The notes: a model not told the origin generated them from the sequence alone. A stretch of DNA of 44,174 bases from Bacillus sp. RO3 (GCF_012911895.1 NZ_JAAXCV010000007.1:1-44174); one strand, 5' to 3'; positions 24,570 to 33,362 are shown, numbered from the stretch's first letter. Numbers and translations are program-made.

Positions 24570-25915
24570 GTGCTCACCTCCTCATATAGGGGGGTAAAAG
24601 CGGCTTCTGATATCTCATTCCCGAATACCTTCAATCGCCCCAGGCATTTAGGAACATAACCGGTAGCTGTATAGTATCCTTCAATCGTGCCATCTTGTTT
24701 CATGGCTGTCCGTTTAAACGTAAAGATTTCTTTCATTTCGTGACTTCCATCGGCATTCTTCATCACTTCTGAGATAGAAACTATCTTCCTGGTACCATCC
24801 GTTAGACGAGTTGCTTGCACGATGATATCCAAAGCACCGACTATATACTCCCTGACAATATGAGAGGGTAAATCCATACCTGCCATCACGACCATGGCTT
24901 CTACACGCCGAAGCGCATCTTCCGGTGAGTTGGCATGAACAGTAGTAATGGAACCCTCGTGTCCAGTATTCATTGCCTGCAGCATATCAAATGCCTCTCC
25001 GCTTCGGACCTCACCTACAATAATTCGGTCCGGTCTCATACGAAGAGCATTCTTCACCAAGTTTCGTATGGAGACCTCTCCTCTTCCCTCTACATTCTCC
25101 GGCCTTGCCTCCATCCCTACTACATTCGGTCTATCCAACCTTAACTCTGCAGAATCCTCTATCGTTATGACACGTTCTCCAAATGGAATGGAAGCAGCCA
25201 ATACATTAAGAATGGTTGTTTTACCTGATCCTGTCCCTCCGGATATCAGAGTATTTAGTTTGGATTTGACTACTGCATCAAGAAAATTCGACATATTGGA
25301 ATTCAGCGTGTTGAAATTTAGCAGGTCATCCATTTTAAACGGTTCTGCTCTGAATTTCCTAATTGAAACCAACGTACCATTTAAGCTTATTGGAGGTATG
25401 ACAGCATTCACGCGGCTTCCATCCGGTAATCTGGCATCTACCATAGGCGAGCTTTCGTCGATTCTTCTGCCAAGAGGTGCTACAATACGGTCTACCACGT
25501 GCCTCACGTGTTCATCATCCCTGAACTTCACATGACTGATTTCTAGCTTCCCCAGCCTCTCCACATAGATTTCTTCGTATCCGTTGATTAAGATTTCAGT
25601 AATCGTTTCATCATTAATCAAAGGTTCAAGTGGCCCGTATCCCACAGACTCATCTAGTATTCTAGAGATGAGTAGCTCTTTGTCATTCCGTGAAATAATC
25701 ACTCTTTCTTCCGACATGAACTGTGAAACAAGTTGTTCAATCTTTAATCTCATCTCACCTTGAGTGAGTTGTGTAAGGGCTTCGAGGTTGGTATCTCTTA
25801 ATAACCTGGCTTTATAGTGCTCTACAAGATCATCCACCAGGTGATTCTCATATTCATAGGAAGTCCGCCGATTCTTACTCATTTTTTCTTTTCGTTTATC
25901 AAATAGAGACGACAT
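24566..25915 (-). CDS. tadA: TadA/CpaF-type secretion ATPase
   Basis: A 449-residue hexameric ATPase of the type II/IV secretion superfamily that powers Flp fibre assembly. Walker A ISGGTGSGKTT (~226-234), Asp box TIEDSAEL, Walker B-like region RIIVGEVRSGEAFDMLQAMNTGHEGS (~297-322) and the His box TTVHANS (~324-330) are all present. The N-terminal ~180 residues contain the CpaF-specific domain (RIDESSPMVDARLPDGSRVNAVIPP). Start ATG has GGAGGG upstream, and it lies 10 bp after the tadZ stop. Confidence 0.95.
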   Translation of the reverse strand: MSSLFDKRKEKMSKNRRTSYEYENHLVDDLVEHYKARLLRDTNLEALTQLTQGEMRLKIEQLVSQFMSEERVIISRNDKELLISRILDESVGYGPLEPLINDETITEILINGYEEIYVERLGKLEISHVKFRDDEHVRHVVDRIVAPLGRRIDESSPMVDARLPDGSRVNAVIPPISLNGTLVSIRKFRAEPFKMDDLLNFNTLNSNMSNFLDAVVKSKLNTLISGGTGSGKTTILNVLAASIPFGERVITIEDSAELRLDRPNVVGMEARPENVEGRGEVSIRNLVKNALRMRPDRIIVGEVRSGEAFDMLQAMNTGHEGSITTVHANSPEDALRRVEAMVVMAGMDLPSHIVREYIVGALDIIVQATRLTDGTRKIVSISEVMKNADGSHEMKEIFTFKRTAMKQDGTIEGYYTATGYVPKCLGRLKVFGNEISEAAFTPLYEEVST

Positions 25916-25925
25916 CGTTTCCCTC

Positions 25926-27080
25926 CTAACTTAAGACTGACTTAGCAAACTTTCTGACATCCTTAGCAAAAGGAATAAGCCGCTTCTCCCTAGAAGACTT
26001 TCTGATTGGTTCTCCTTTATTTACGTAAGGCTGCAGCCCTTTTAGATCTCTGCGAATGGATGCTGTGATTGGGAATCTCAAGATATCCTTTAAATCACCC
26101 TGTTGAAGTTCGTTTTCTTTAGAAACTTCATTCAGAATAATTTCCATTCGCGACTGCAGATCGATTCCCAGCCTGTTACATAATTCTTCATAGTGCTTTA
26201 ACACCTTTAATGAGGATGTTTCCGGATAAAGAACATAATATATTTTGTCTGATTCTTCTAAAGTGGTGACCATCAAATTATTCACTTCGGATGGTAGATC
26301 GATAATGACATAATCAAACGATCTTCGGCATGTTCTTAATAACTTGGCAATAAATTGTTCATCCAGCGTTTCCCCTACTTCCGCATCACAAGGGCTGACC
26401 AGGATTTCCATTTGAGAGTGAGATTCAGTTTGAGAAACATTTCTTACATGGTTCTCATTCAGCTCATTTATTACTGGTGTTAAATCCGCTATTGAGCGGT
26501 TTGATTCGATGGACATGATAGTCTCTATACCGCCATATTGAAAATTAAAATCAAGCAAAATGACCTCTGCCGCTGACTCAAGCTTTAACGTTTGCGCAAA
26601 TGTCGAGGAGATAACAGATTTCCCACTACCACCTTTAGCACTATAGAAGGAAAAGATTTGACCCCTTCCTTTTCCAAAGACCACTTGCTTATCTTCTTGA
26701 CTGCTTTGTTTCAATGCGTAATTTTTCTTTATGGTCGGAAACCTGCTCAAGAATAGAGACATCTCATCCGGTAAGACGAAGAAATCCTCCGCTCCTGCTC
26801 TTGTTACATTTCTCAGAACGGTAATTTCTGAACTGACAGCCAGAAAGATGACGTACGTAGACGGATTAACCGTTTTAATATATTGAACCAACTCTACTGA
26901 ATTATCATGATCGGACTGAACAAACACGATGATATTCCTGCTTTGTCTGTTCACTTCCCTAACAGTATCTTCCGGACTGATGACTGTTACAGTGCTCTCT
27001 TCCTGGTCCAGTATATTGAGTATTTGGTTTGTAATCATTTCATCTTCACTAACTAGTAGAATATCAAGATTCTTTTCCAT
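25926..27080 (-). CDS. tadZ: TadZ/CpaE-like polar-localisation ATPase
   Basis: A 384-residue protein with an N-terminal receiver-like domain lacking an obvious full phospho-acceptor set (residues ~5-120), then a MinD/ParA-type ATPase. It has the deviant Walker A SAKGGSGKS (147-155) and LLDFNFQYGGIE (~176-187), followed by VSPCDAEVGETLDEQ and YVIIDLPSEVNNL. TadZ/CpaE proteins position the pilus machine. The start ATG at 27080 overlaps the end of cpaB by 17 bp and has AAGGAG upstream. Confidence 0.9.
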   Translation of the reverse strand: MEKNLDILLVSEDEMITNQILNILDQEESTVTVISPEDTVREVNRQSRNIIVFVQSDHDNSVELVQYIKTVNPSTYVIFLAVSSEITVLRNVTRAGAEDFFVLPDEMSLFLSRFPTIKKNYALKQSSQEDKQVVFGKGRGQIFSFYSAKGGSGKSVISSTFAQTLKLESAAEVILLDFNFQYGGIETIMSIESNRSIADLTPVINELNENHVRNVSQTESHSQMEILVSPCDAEVGETLDEQFIAKLLRTCRRSFDYVIIDLPSEVNNLMVTTLEESDKIYYVLYPETSSLKVLKHYEELCNRLGIDLQSRMEIILNEVSKENELQQGDLKDILRFPITASIRRDLKGLQPYVNKGEPIRKSSREKRLIPFAKDVRKFAKSVLS

Positions 27081-27822
27081 TTGATGTGTCTCCTTGATTT
27101 GATTCTTTTGGTTTATCCTGACTAGCTGGTTGATCTTCTTTCATTGTTTCCTCTTTTGGTTTTTCCTCAGGTTTGGCTTCAGAAGTAGTTTCTGTCTGAA
27201 CCGGTACTGACTCTTTTCCTACATTTGCTTTTAGAATCCTTATATGTTCTGCATAGTTTTGTACATGAATTAACTCTGATGCCTTTTCTTTTGGAACTAC
27301 TACGGCAACCCCTGCGAAACTTTTTTCATCCCCTTCAGCGTAAGAGACGGGAACATCCTCCATAAATAATTCTGTTTTTCTTTCCCCATTAACCTCGCGG
27401 GATACGATGATGTCAATTCTATCTAAGGCTGCAATCACTTGATCAAATTGAATTTTATCATTCCTATAAATGGCTACTACTCTATCATTTTCATTGTTCA
27501 GGTTGGATACAGGTTTAATCATGTTTGATGTAATAATATCTCCATCACTTAGAGGAACAACAGAAACCCTGTCTTTCAACTCAAGCTTTCCGGTAATATG
27601 TGATTCAGTTACAAACTTATTGGGTATTTCCATTGCCTGTATTTGACTTTCCTTAATTAATGTTCTTGAAGGGATATCTCCTTTTGCGACATACACTTTC
27701 GTCATTCCACCCAGCTCGGAATTCAGATCTTTTACTTTGTCATAAACCAAGTAGCCAGCTACAAGCGCTAATAGAAATGCCAAAAACAAAAAAATAAATG
27801 CTCTTTTTTTGGACTCAATCAT
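27064..27822 (-). CDS. cpaB: CpaB/RcpC-like SAF-domain pilus protein
   Basis: A 252-residue membrane-anchored protein, first gene of the locus. Single N-terminal helix (residues ~8-26), then a SAF domain with VAKGDIPSRTLIKESQIQAMEIP...VPLSDGDIITSNMI (~45-103) and an RcpC/CpaB-like second module (~115-200). A long acidic/Lys tail rich in Pro, Glu and Lys (~205-252) follows. In Gram-negative Tad systems CpaB works at the periplasmic side with the secretin. Here, with no outer membrane, it may contact the wall through the charged tail (inference). Start ATG at 27822. Confidence 0.86.
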   Translation of the reverse strand: MIESKKRAFIFLFLAFLLALVAGYLVYDKVKDLNSELGGMTKVYVAKGDIPSRTLIKESQIQAMEIPNKFVTESHITGKLELKDRVSVVPLSDGDIITSNMIKPVSNLNNENDRVVAIYRNDKIQFDQVIAALDRIDIIVSREVNGERKTELFMEDVPVSYAEGDEKSFAGVAVVVPKEKASELIHVQNYAEHIRILKANVGKESVPVQTETTSEAKPEEKPKEETMKEDQPASQDKPKESNQGDTSNGKES

Positions 27823-27866
27823 TACCCTGTCACTCCATTACAAAATAAATTAGGAATAAATAAATC

Positions 27867-27980
27867 TTATGATGTACTTGTTATTTTTCTAATCTCCTTC
27901 AGTTTTTCAGTCAATACTGTCACACCACTTACAACATGATTCAATAGTCTTGTTTTTGAATATATTGGAATTATTTCCAT
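27867..27980 (-). CDS. possible 37-residue leader peptide before cpaB
   Basis: An ATG at 27980 opens MEIIPIYSKTRLLNHVVSGVTVLTEKLKEIRKITSTS, ending 44 bp before cpaB. GGTGG lies about 9 nt upstream. The peptide is basic and could be helical. It may be a true small protein, a leader, or chance; only conservation could tell. Confidence 0.25.
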   Translation of the reverse strand: MEIIPIYSKTRLLNHVVSGVTVLTEKLKEIRKITSTS

Positions 27981-28053
27981 TCTTAATTACCACCAATTTC
28001 AAGTTTAAAAACCTGAATGTCATATTTTGTTCATGATTTTTTCCTATATATTA

Positions 28054-28080
28054 ATTATCACCGGATGTGACTAACGTCAA
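28054..28080 (-). promoter_or_regulatory. candidate promoter of the Tad locus
   Basis: TTGACG (28075-28080) with GATAAT 15 nt downstream (28054-28059), or TAATTA at 17 nt, on the minus strand about 230 bp upstream of cpaB. The -35 is good and the -10 or its spacing is not ideal. It is the best sigma-A candidate in the 27823-28140 gap, which is otherwise AT-rich with no other gene than the possible leader ORF. Confidence 0.4.
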
Positions 28081-28092
28081 TGAGTGCAGGGG

Positions 28093-28102
28093 TTTGTCGA
28101 AA
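28093..28102 (+). promoter_or_regulatory. Spo0A-box-like site upstream of Tad promoter
   Basis: TTTGTCGAAA contains the exact TGTCGAA core of the Spo0A box with the usual flanking T and A. It lies 12 bp upstream of the -35 of the candidate Tad promoter, a position used by Spo0A activation sites. Confidence 0.4.
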
Positions 28103-28117
28103 TCTGTCTGTTAGTTT

Positions 28118-28137
28118 AGGACTAGAAGTCCTTTTTT
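28118..28137 (+). terminator. small plus-strand terminator-like hairpin
   Basis: AGGACT-aga-AGTCCT followed by six T on the plus strand. No plus-strand gene precedes it, so it could end antisense transcription coming from the Tad locus, or be chance. Confidence 0.35.
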
Positions 28138-28311
28138 GGATGTGCGCTTACATGGGCATTAGGTTCTGAATACAAAGTTTGAATGATGAAAAATCAACCG
28201 CTGAAGAAGTTGCAAACGTGGTAATTTTTAGGTGGTATATTACAAATGTTAAATTTAGTAGGTAATTGTAATTATTTGTGAGGATAGGACGTTCAAAATA
28301 CCCCACACCAT

Positions 28312-28350
28312 ACAGAAAGCTCCCCGTCATTGATCGGGGAGCTCTCTTCA
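28312..28350 (-). terminator. terminator between alaX and the Tad locus
   Basis: Perfect 8-bp stem AGCTCCCC/GGGGAGCT with a 10-nt loop. The U tract is short on both strands. It separates alaX from the Tad upstream region. Nothing else is evident between 28140 and 28445. Confidence 0.6.
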
Positions 28351-28445
28351 TATATATATTTTGTTTGTCCACTTGAACACATTGCGTTCAAGGTCAAATG
28401 CGCTGTTTTCTTCGAATGTTCTACCACTTCACAGCAGCCCATCTT

Positions 28446-29645
28446 TCACGTTAAAATAGTTTCAATTTCGTCCAATAGCTTTTCCGGTGAAACGACCGGC
28501 TCTCCTCCACCCTGAATGAAATCTTCTTTTCCTCCGCCTTTTCCGTTGATGACGGCGAAAATTTCTGGGGCGAGATCTTTTAAATTTTGGTCTGCACTTT
28601 TTCCTTTCGCTCCGACAACTTGAAGCTTGTCACCATTTTGGACTGTAAAAAAGACAACAGCCTCTTTATTGTCAGCTACGATCTGTCGGGCCAGCTGTTG
28701 AAGCTCCTGGACAGGACGATTTTGGTAGGCACCTTTGATAAAGCAGCCGCCTTTTGCAAGAGGGATTGCATTCTGACTGAATTCTTTCGCTTCATACTTT
28801 ATAAGCTTCTGCTTCACTTCATCCATCTGTTTTTCTTGGATTTTAACTTTATCAACCAGCTGACGGGCTGCTTCTTTCATTTTTTCCTGAGGGGATTGAA
28901 GCAGGACTGTCAGTTCCTTCAACACTTCATTCTTTTGATGAAGCTGCGCGAGCACCCGGTCCCCACACACAAACTGCAATCGGATATGACCTTTATGCTT
29001 CACCCAATCAAGGATCTTGATAGCCCCGACTTCACTCGTGTAACGGGGATGGGTTCCCCCGCATCCGTTGTAATCAAAGTCCGGGATGATGACCAGCCGG
29101 ATCGCGTCTGTGACGGAAGGCTGCTTTCGAAGTGGATAGTCGGACAGTTCTGCTTCGGTCATCCATTTCGTTTCGATGGGTCTCGCTTCCCGAATGATTC
29201 CGTTGGCCAGGGCCTCCGCTTTCTCAGCGTCTGCCTCATCGATATCACTTACATTCAAGTCGATGGTCAAGATCTCTTTCCCAAGGTGAAAGCTGATCGT
29301 CTCATATTGAAAGGCTTCTGCAAAGGCAGCAGATAGGACATGTTGACCCGCATGCTGCTGCATATGATCGAATCGGCGTTCCCAATCAATTCTCCCCTCA
29401 AAGACCCCTGAAATATCGCTGAACGGCTCTTCTATGTAATGACGGATGTCCCCGTCCACTTCTTCCACATTGATAATCTCCTTGCCCTTTAATGTTCCTG
29501 TATCATGGGGCTGGCCTCCGCCTGTTGGATAAAAGGCTGTTTGTTCTAATACCACATACCAGCCTGATTCATCCTGCTTTTGATCCTGGATGGAGGTTTG
29601 GAAGGCTTTCATATAAGCGTCTTGATAGTATTGTTTGACTGTCAT
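28446..29645 (-). CDS. alaX: alanyl-tRNA editing protein, AlaX-L type
   Basis: A free-standing editing protein that hydrolyses mischarged aminoacyl-tRNA(Ala), such as Ser-tRNA(Ala). The editing core has the zinc-binding HxxxH motif in QQHAGQHVLSAAF (~residues 93-105) and the CxxxH motif in NGCGGTHPRYTSEVG (~185-199). The C-terminal part carries a coiled coil and a DHHA1-like domain ending INGKGGGKEDFIQGGG, so this is the long form. I choose ATG 29645 (MTVKQYYQDAY), 7 nt after AGAGGG; the frame is open 11 codons further. It is monocistronic by appearance. Confidence 0.9.
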   Translation of the reverse strand: MTVKQYYQDAYMKAFQTSIQDQKQDESGWYVVLEQTAFYPTGGGQPHDTGTLKGKEIINVEEVDGDIRHYIEEPFSDISGVFEGRIDWERRFDHMQQHAGQHVLSAAFAEAFQYETISFHLGKEILTIDLNVSDIDEADAEKAEALANGIIREARPIETKWMTEAELSDYPLRKQPSVTDAIRLVIIPDFDYNGCGGTHPRYTSEVGAIKILDWVKHKGHIRLQFVCGDRVLAQLHQKNEVLKELTVLLQSPQEKMKEAARQLVDKVKIQEKQMDEVKQKLIKYEAKEFSQNAIPLAKGGCFIKGAYQNRPVQELQQLARQIVADNKEAVVFFTVQNGDKLQVVGAKGKSADQNLKDLAPEIFAVINGKGGGKEDFIQGGGEPVVSPEKLLDEIETILT

Positions 29646-29710
29646 CAGTAACCCTCTTTCTGAAAAATATCTATCCATACTTTATCATATGAGAGATGGA
29701 AAGAACCATT

Positions 29711-29863
29711 TCAGTCCCTTTGGTTCTTCTCCATGGATATGGGTACCGTTCCGACTTGCTCCCATGGAATCTCCCATCGTCTTTCGAATTCTTCCTTTGC
29801 CTGTTCATCTCCTTTTATGATCCGTTCCACCAGTGTTCTTAGTTTCATGGTTGAATCATCCAC
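29711..29863 (-). CDS. small hypothetical protein (50 aa)
   Basis: A GTG at 29863 behind CAGGTGATAAC opens VDDSTMKLRTLVERIIKGDEQAKEEF and continues with ERRWEIPWEQVGTVPISMEKNQRD. The ATG at codon 6 is an alternative start. The composition is that of a real small acidic/helical protein, and a plausible promoter (TTGACG, 18 nt, TACTTT) sits upstream. I do not recognise a family. It lies just before alaX on the same strand. Confidence 0.55.
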   Translation of the reverse strand: MDDSTMKLRTLVERIIKGDEQAKEEFERRWEIPWEQVGTVPISMEKNQRD

Positions 29864-29889
29864 GTTATCACCTGCTTTGATTTAGTTTG

Positions 29890-29919
29890 AAAGTAGAAGG
29901 TACACGGAGTATACGTCAA
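29890..29919 (-). promoter_or_regulatory. candidate promoter for the 50-aa gene
   Basis: TTGACG (29914-29919), an 18-nt spacer and TACTTT (29890-29895) on the minus strand. Confidence 0.4.
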
Positions 29920-30000
29920 TAGTTTCAGAATGGATGTCTTTCCATCATACTTTTCACCTATAAACTCATGGTTTAAACGCTTCAACTCTCTCTAAACGCT

Positions 30001-30036
30001 AAAAAGGTGGTCACTTCATAAGAAATGACCACCAAA
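30001..30036. terminator. bidirectional terminator-like hairpin
   Basis: AAAAAGGTGGTCACTTC pairs with GAAATGACCACC and is flanked by A and T runs on both sides, so it works in either direction. It is the first strong terminator downstream of tatC (minus strand). Confidence 0.8.
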
Positions 30037-30284
30037 AACAGTATTAGTAACTGTCAAAAGTATTGAATTTAAGGCAAAGGTACAATATGCGGCTAAAAAG
30101 TTGGATGAAAAGACGTTTTTTCTTGCAACAGAGATCAGCCCAAGTGCTTTATAAAGCCCTCCACACACGGTTCGTGATTATTTAATCAAAATTGGACCAT
30201 TATTTTCAAAATTGTCTAACATACTTTCAAAAATCAGAGTTTATTTTCAAAAACCCTATATTTGTTTTCAAATCTATGAAATCG
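30037..30284. other. gene-free stretch with four phased TTTTCAAAA motifs
   Basis: No convincing gene. TTCAAA cores occur at 30205, 30226, 30246 and 30267, that is every 20-21 bp, each within TTTTCAAAA-like sequence. The segment 30060-30180 has short open frames on both strands without a recognisable product and might be a remnant of an older gene or element. Confidence 0.5.
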
Positions 30285-31016
30285 TCACACATGTTGAGAT
30301 AAAGGATTTGAACCTTTCTTTTGCGAGCGCCACGAGCAGAGCCAGATACTGATTTCGTAGAGCAAGAACATGGGAATAAGTACGAATAGTTGGGATACGA
30401 AGTCTGGTGGCGTGATGACGGCGGATAGGACGACGAGCCCGAAATAGACGTACTTCCGATATTTCTTCATAAATTCCGGAGTCAGTATCCCGATTTCCGT
30501 TAGAAATAAAACGACAGCCGGTAATTCAAAGAGTAACCCTAAAGGAAAGACGATCTGAAATAAAAACCGGAAATATTTCTCCGCTGTGAACATCGTCGCA
30601 AACATCCCTTCCGACAGGGATACGATAAACTCAAACACCATCGGGAAGACCATGAAATAGCCAAACGCCATTCCGCTCACAAATAATATGAATAATAAGG
30701 GAATAAACAGCATGGTTGCCCTTCGTTCCTCGGGTTTCAATGCCGGTTTTACAAACGCCCACACCTGATAGGTCAGCAACGGGATCAGAAACGCAAATGC
30801 ACACATACTGGAAAGGGTAAAATATACCCATAGGATATCCGAAGGACCCAACACCGTAAGCTTAAGCTCCGCGTCATTCAGGATCCAGCGATAAATGTGT
30901 TTTACGCTTAAAAAGCCACCAATCAATAGAACAGCATAAGTCACCACCACAGTAAGAATCCGTTGCCGCAATTCAACTAAGTGGTTCTGGATAAATTCCT
31001 GTTGTGTCATGTTCAC
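30285..31016 (-). CDS. tatC: twin-arginine translocase subunit TatC (TatCd type)
   Basis: Signal-recognition subunit of the Tat export pathway, 243 residues, six predicted membrane helices. Conserved parts are the cytoplasmic N-terminus HLVELRQRI, YQVWAFVKPALKPEERR after helix 2, and GLLFELPAVVLFLTEIGILTPEFMKKYRKY. It follows tatA and phoD, matching the phoD-tatAd-tatCd operon of B. subtilis, whose Tat pair exports PhoD. A second tatC copy lies at 36866. The only strong terminator downstream is at about 30001. Confidence 0.94.
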   Translation of the reverse strand: MNMTQQEFIQNHLVELRQRILTVVVTYAVLLIGGFLSVKHIYRWILNDAELKLTVLGPSDILWVYFTLSSMCAFAFLIPLLTYQVWAFVKPALKPEERRATMLFIPLLFILFVSGMAFGYFMVFPMVFEFIVSLSEGMFATMFTAEKYFRFLFQIVFPLGLLFELPAVVLFLTEIGILTPEFMKKYRKYVYFGLVVLSAVITPPDFVSQLFVLIPMFLLYEISIWLCSWRSQKKGSNPLSQHV

Positions 31017-31078
31017 TCCTCCATCTTAGAAAAAAGAGGAACCTGCCCCTCAGCCAAGTCCCTCCCTTCTCTCTAGTC

Positions 31079-31285
31079 CTACGATTCCTTTTGTACCGCA
31101 GCTGTATCTTCTGTCTTGGCTTTTTTCGGATCCTCATCTGACATCAATTCTTTGGTACCCTTCTTGAATTCACGCAGGGTGATCCCGAAGGAACGCCCGA
31201 TTTCTGGAAGTTTCGAAGGTCCGAATACAATCAATGCAATGATAAGAATTAAGATTAATCCTGGAATTCCAATACTTTGTAGCAT
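31079..31285 (-). CDS. tatA: twin-arginine translocase subunit TatA (TatAd type)
   Basis: Pore-forming Tat subunit, 68 residues. One N-terminal membrane helix ([16 protein letters not shown]), the [14 protein letters not shown] hinge and amphipathic helix [12 protein letters not shown], then an acidic tail. I choose ATG 31285 (MLQSIGIPG) behind AGGAGGG; the longer frame start upstream would be unusual. It lies between phoD (20 bp gap) and tatC. Confidence 0.95.
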   Translation of the reverse strand: MLQSIGIPGLILILIIALIVFGPSKLPEIGRSFGITLREFKKGTKELMSDEDPKKAKTEDTAAVQKES

Positions 31286-31304
31286 AGTAAGCCCTCCTGC
31301 TGGA

Positions 31305-33191
31305 TTATAGTAAGCTGCCTTCGAGAACATTGATTTTCACTTCACCGTTCGGCACTTCACATTGCCATAACAGCTTTTTCGTTGCTTGTGGTTTTTCAAT
31401 ATTATCTACTGAATAGGCCGTCCATTTTGCTTTTGTCTTCGTCAACTGCAACACTGCATATCCGTGTGTGGTACTGTCGAACAAGTCAATCCAGGGATTT
31501 TCCACTTTAACGATATTTTGAAGTTCTTTAAACAGTAACTCTGCCGTAAGTGTTGTCCCCTCACTAAATTTCCCCTTCAGGACCTTTACCAGCTCATCCG
31601 CTGCGTCCATAGGGATCGGACTGGAAGCATCCGGTGCTGCATTCAGGGAGTTGCGAAGTGTTTCTCTTAGGTTACTGGATGTGACGGAACCAACCATTAG
31701 CTCCACTCCGAATTTCTCACCGTTGGCTACATACTCATTTTGCATATACGACGCTTCGAATGTGTGGAAATCACCAGTCAACGCAAGGAAATTGTTAATG
31801 CCATTGTTTAACACTGTCTGGGCAATCTGCTGTCTTTCATAGGCGTAGCCATCCCATGCATCAAGGTTTAAATAATTCCCCTGCACCTTCAATTGTGTCA
31901 CCTGCACTTCATTGCCCCAAATTTTCCAAGTCCCCTTGGCATTTTTCAACTCATTTAAGAACCAATCTTTTTGCGTTTTACCAAGCATCGTCCGACTGGA
32001 AAGGTTGATATCCTCACATCCCGCCGCCAGGTATCGGTCCAGGGTTTCTTGTCCGCATGGGTGTGCACTGCGGTAAAGCCGCTCATCGGTCATGATGATA
32101 GAAGCAAGGTTCCCTAACGTAATGGAACGATAAATTTTAATAGAATCCTCAAACGTCCCATTTGCATTGTACGGGACACGCGCCGGAATATACTCAAACC
32201 ATACCTGGTTCGCAATAAGGCGGCGGGCAGGATCGGATTCCGGATTATCATCTGGTGCCACCGCCGGATAATACGTGTCGTTGGCAAATTCGTGGTCATC
32301 CCAAATCCCGATCATCGCATGATTTTCATGAAGCTTTTGCAGGTCCTTATCGGAACGGTACGTCTGATAAAGCTTACGGTAGTCCTGAATGGTAAACGCC
32401 TTACCTTGACCACTCGGGAGTTTAATTTGGCGGTCTTCCAGGTTCCCCTGGTAGGCAGCGTCGCCCACGGACTCATAAATGTAGTCCCCAAGATGCAGGA
32501 AAAAGTCCATTTCCTCATCCGCCATATAGCCTAGGGCGTTAAAATATCCATTGGTGTAATCCTGACAGGACACATAACCGATGGATGCAGACTGAACATC
32601 TGTCCCTTCTGCCGGCAATGTTTTGAAACGGCCTGTCTTACTTACTAGGCCACTTTTCGTAATGAACCGATAGTAGTAAGCCTGTTGGGAAGCTAGCTTA
32701 CCATCCAAGTCAACACGCACGACATGGTCATGGTCCTTCCAGATTGGAGAGAATCCTCTCATTTCCACCGTAGAAAAATCCGCCTTCTTACTTATCTCAA
32801 ACATAATGAACTTACCTTGATTAATTCCCTCTTCTAAAGAAGAGTCGTTAGCCGATTTATTTTCAAGCCAATAAATGACTTCACTTGAGAATTCTTTATT
32901 CGTCAAACCAGTCTCCTCAGAAGGATCGACCCTTGTCCAAAGCATGGCACCAGTCGGCGTAGGATCTCCTGATGCAATAGACTGTGGGAATCCTTTCCCA
33001 ATTGCTTGTGCAGGAGCATAAGGCTCTACCGCTGTTGCTGCTTCCGCACGGGAAACCATCGACGTCAAACGGGAGATTCCCGACGTCTCCAATGCCATTA
33101 CCGCAGATCCTGCCAAGAAATACTTCAAGAACGTTCTGCGTGATTTATCGTAGTTGTTACTTGATTGATGCAACTCATGATTCTGACCCAA
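31305..33191 (-). CDS. phoD: Tat-exported alkaline phosphatase D / phosphodiesterase PhoD
   Basis: A 628-residue secreted phosphodiesterase/phosphatase that cleaves teichoic acids and other phosphodiesters under phosphate starvation. The N-terminus holds a perfect twin-arginine signal ([15 protein letters not shown]) with an AxA cleavage region (SRAEA-ATA near residue 50). Family motifs are [18 protein letters not shown] (metal-binding Cys/Asp region), [26 protein letters not shown] and [11 protein letters not shown]. Start ATG 33191, or the TTG-type frame at GAAGGAGG. It heads the tatA-tatC operon, which should carry the dedicated translocase. Probable Pho boxes lie upstream. Confidence 0.95.
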   Translation of the reverse strand: MGQNHELHQSSNNYDKSRRTFLKYFLAGSAVMALETSGISRLTSMVSRAEAATAVEPYAPAQAIGKGFPQSIASGDPTPTGAMLWTRVDPSEETGLTNKEFSSEVIYWLENKSANDSSLEEGINQGKFIMFEISKKADFSTVEMRGFSPIWKDHDHVVRVDLDGKLASQQAYYYRFITKSGLVSKTGRFKTLPAEGTDVQSASIGYVSCQDYTNGYFNALGYMADEEMDFFLHLGDYIYESVGDAAYQGNLEDRQIKLPSGQGKAFTIQDYRKLYQTYRSDKDLQKLHENHAMIGIWDDHEFANDTYYPAVAPDDNPESDPARRLIANQVWFEYIPARVPYNANGTFEDSIKIYRSITLGNLASIIMTDERLYRSAHPCGQETLDRYLAAGCEDINLSSRTMLGKTQKDWFLNELKNAKGTWKIWGNEVQVTQLKVQGNYLNLDAWDGYAYERQQIAQTVLNNGINNFLALTGDFHTFEASYMQNEYVANGEKFGVELMVGSVTSSNLRETLRNSLNAAPDASSPIPMDAADELVKVLKGKFSEGTTLTAELLFKELQNIVKVENPWIDLFDSTTHGYAVLQLTKTKAKWTAYSVDNIEKPQATKKLLWQCEVPNGEVKINVLEGSLL

Positions 33192-33239
33192 GGTTATTCC
33201 TCCTTCAAGATGTGATCACCCATTATGTTACTGTCAGAA

Positions 33240-33301
33240 TTTAAAGGCAATACTAAGGAGCTATTACAAAGAGATAATAAAAAGGTTAAAGGAAGGTAAC
33301 A
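33240..33301 (-). promoter_or_regulatory. probable PhoP boxes and promoter of phoD
   Basis: On the minus strand, TT-rich hexamers TTACCT, TTAACC, TTATTA and TTGTAA follow each other at about 10-11 nt, resembling the direct repeats bound by PhoP. TTTAAA, 18 nt after the last one, can serve as -10, so the boxes replace the -35 region. This fits the known PhoP control of phoD. The match is partial. Confidence 0.45.
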
Positions 33302-33362
33302 AAGGCTGAAGGATTTGTCTATTTATGAAAATAAATACAAACGAGGAAATAAGTATAATAAA

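Noticed and set aside
28148..28372. Minus-strand frame of 74 codons
   Set aside because: It runs through the alaX terminator hairpin, has no RBS and shows random composition.
28587..29336. Plus-strand frame of 249 codons
   Set aside because: Antisense to alaX, which has clear motifs and an RBS.
30150..30185. CCTCCACACACGGTTCGTG, resembling segments of group II introns
   Set aside because: Too short, no reverse transcriptase or domain V seen; the resemblance is only to memory.
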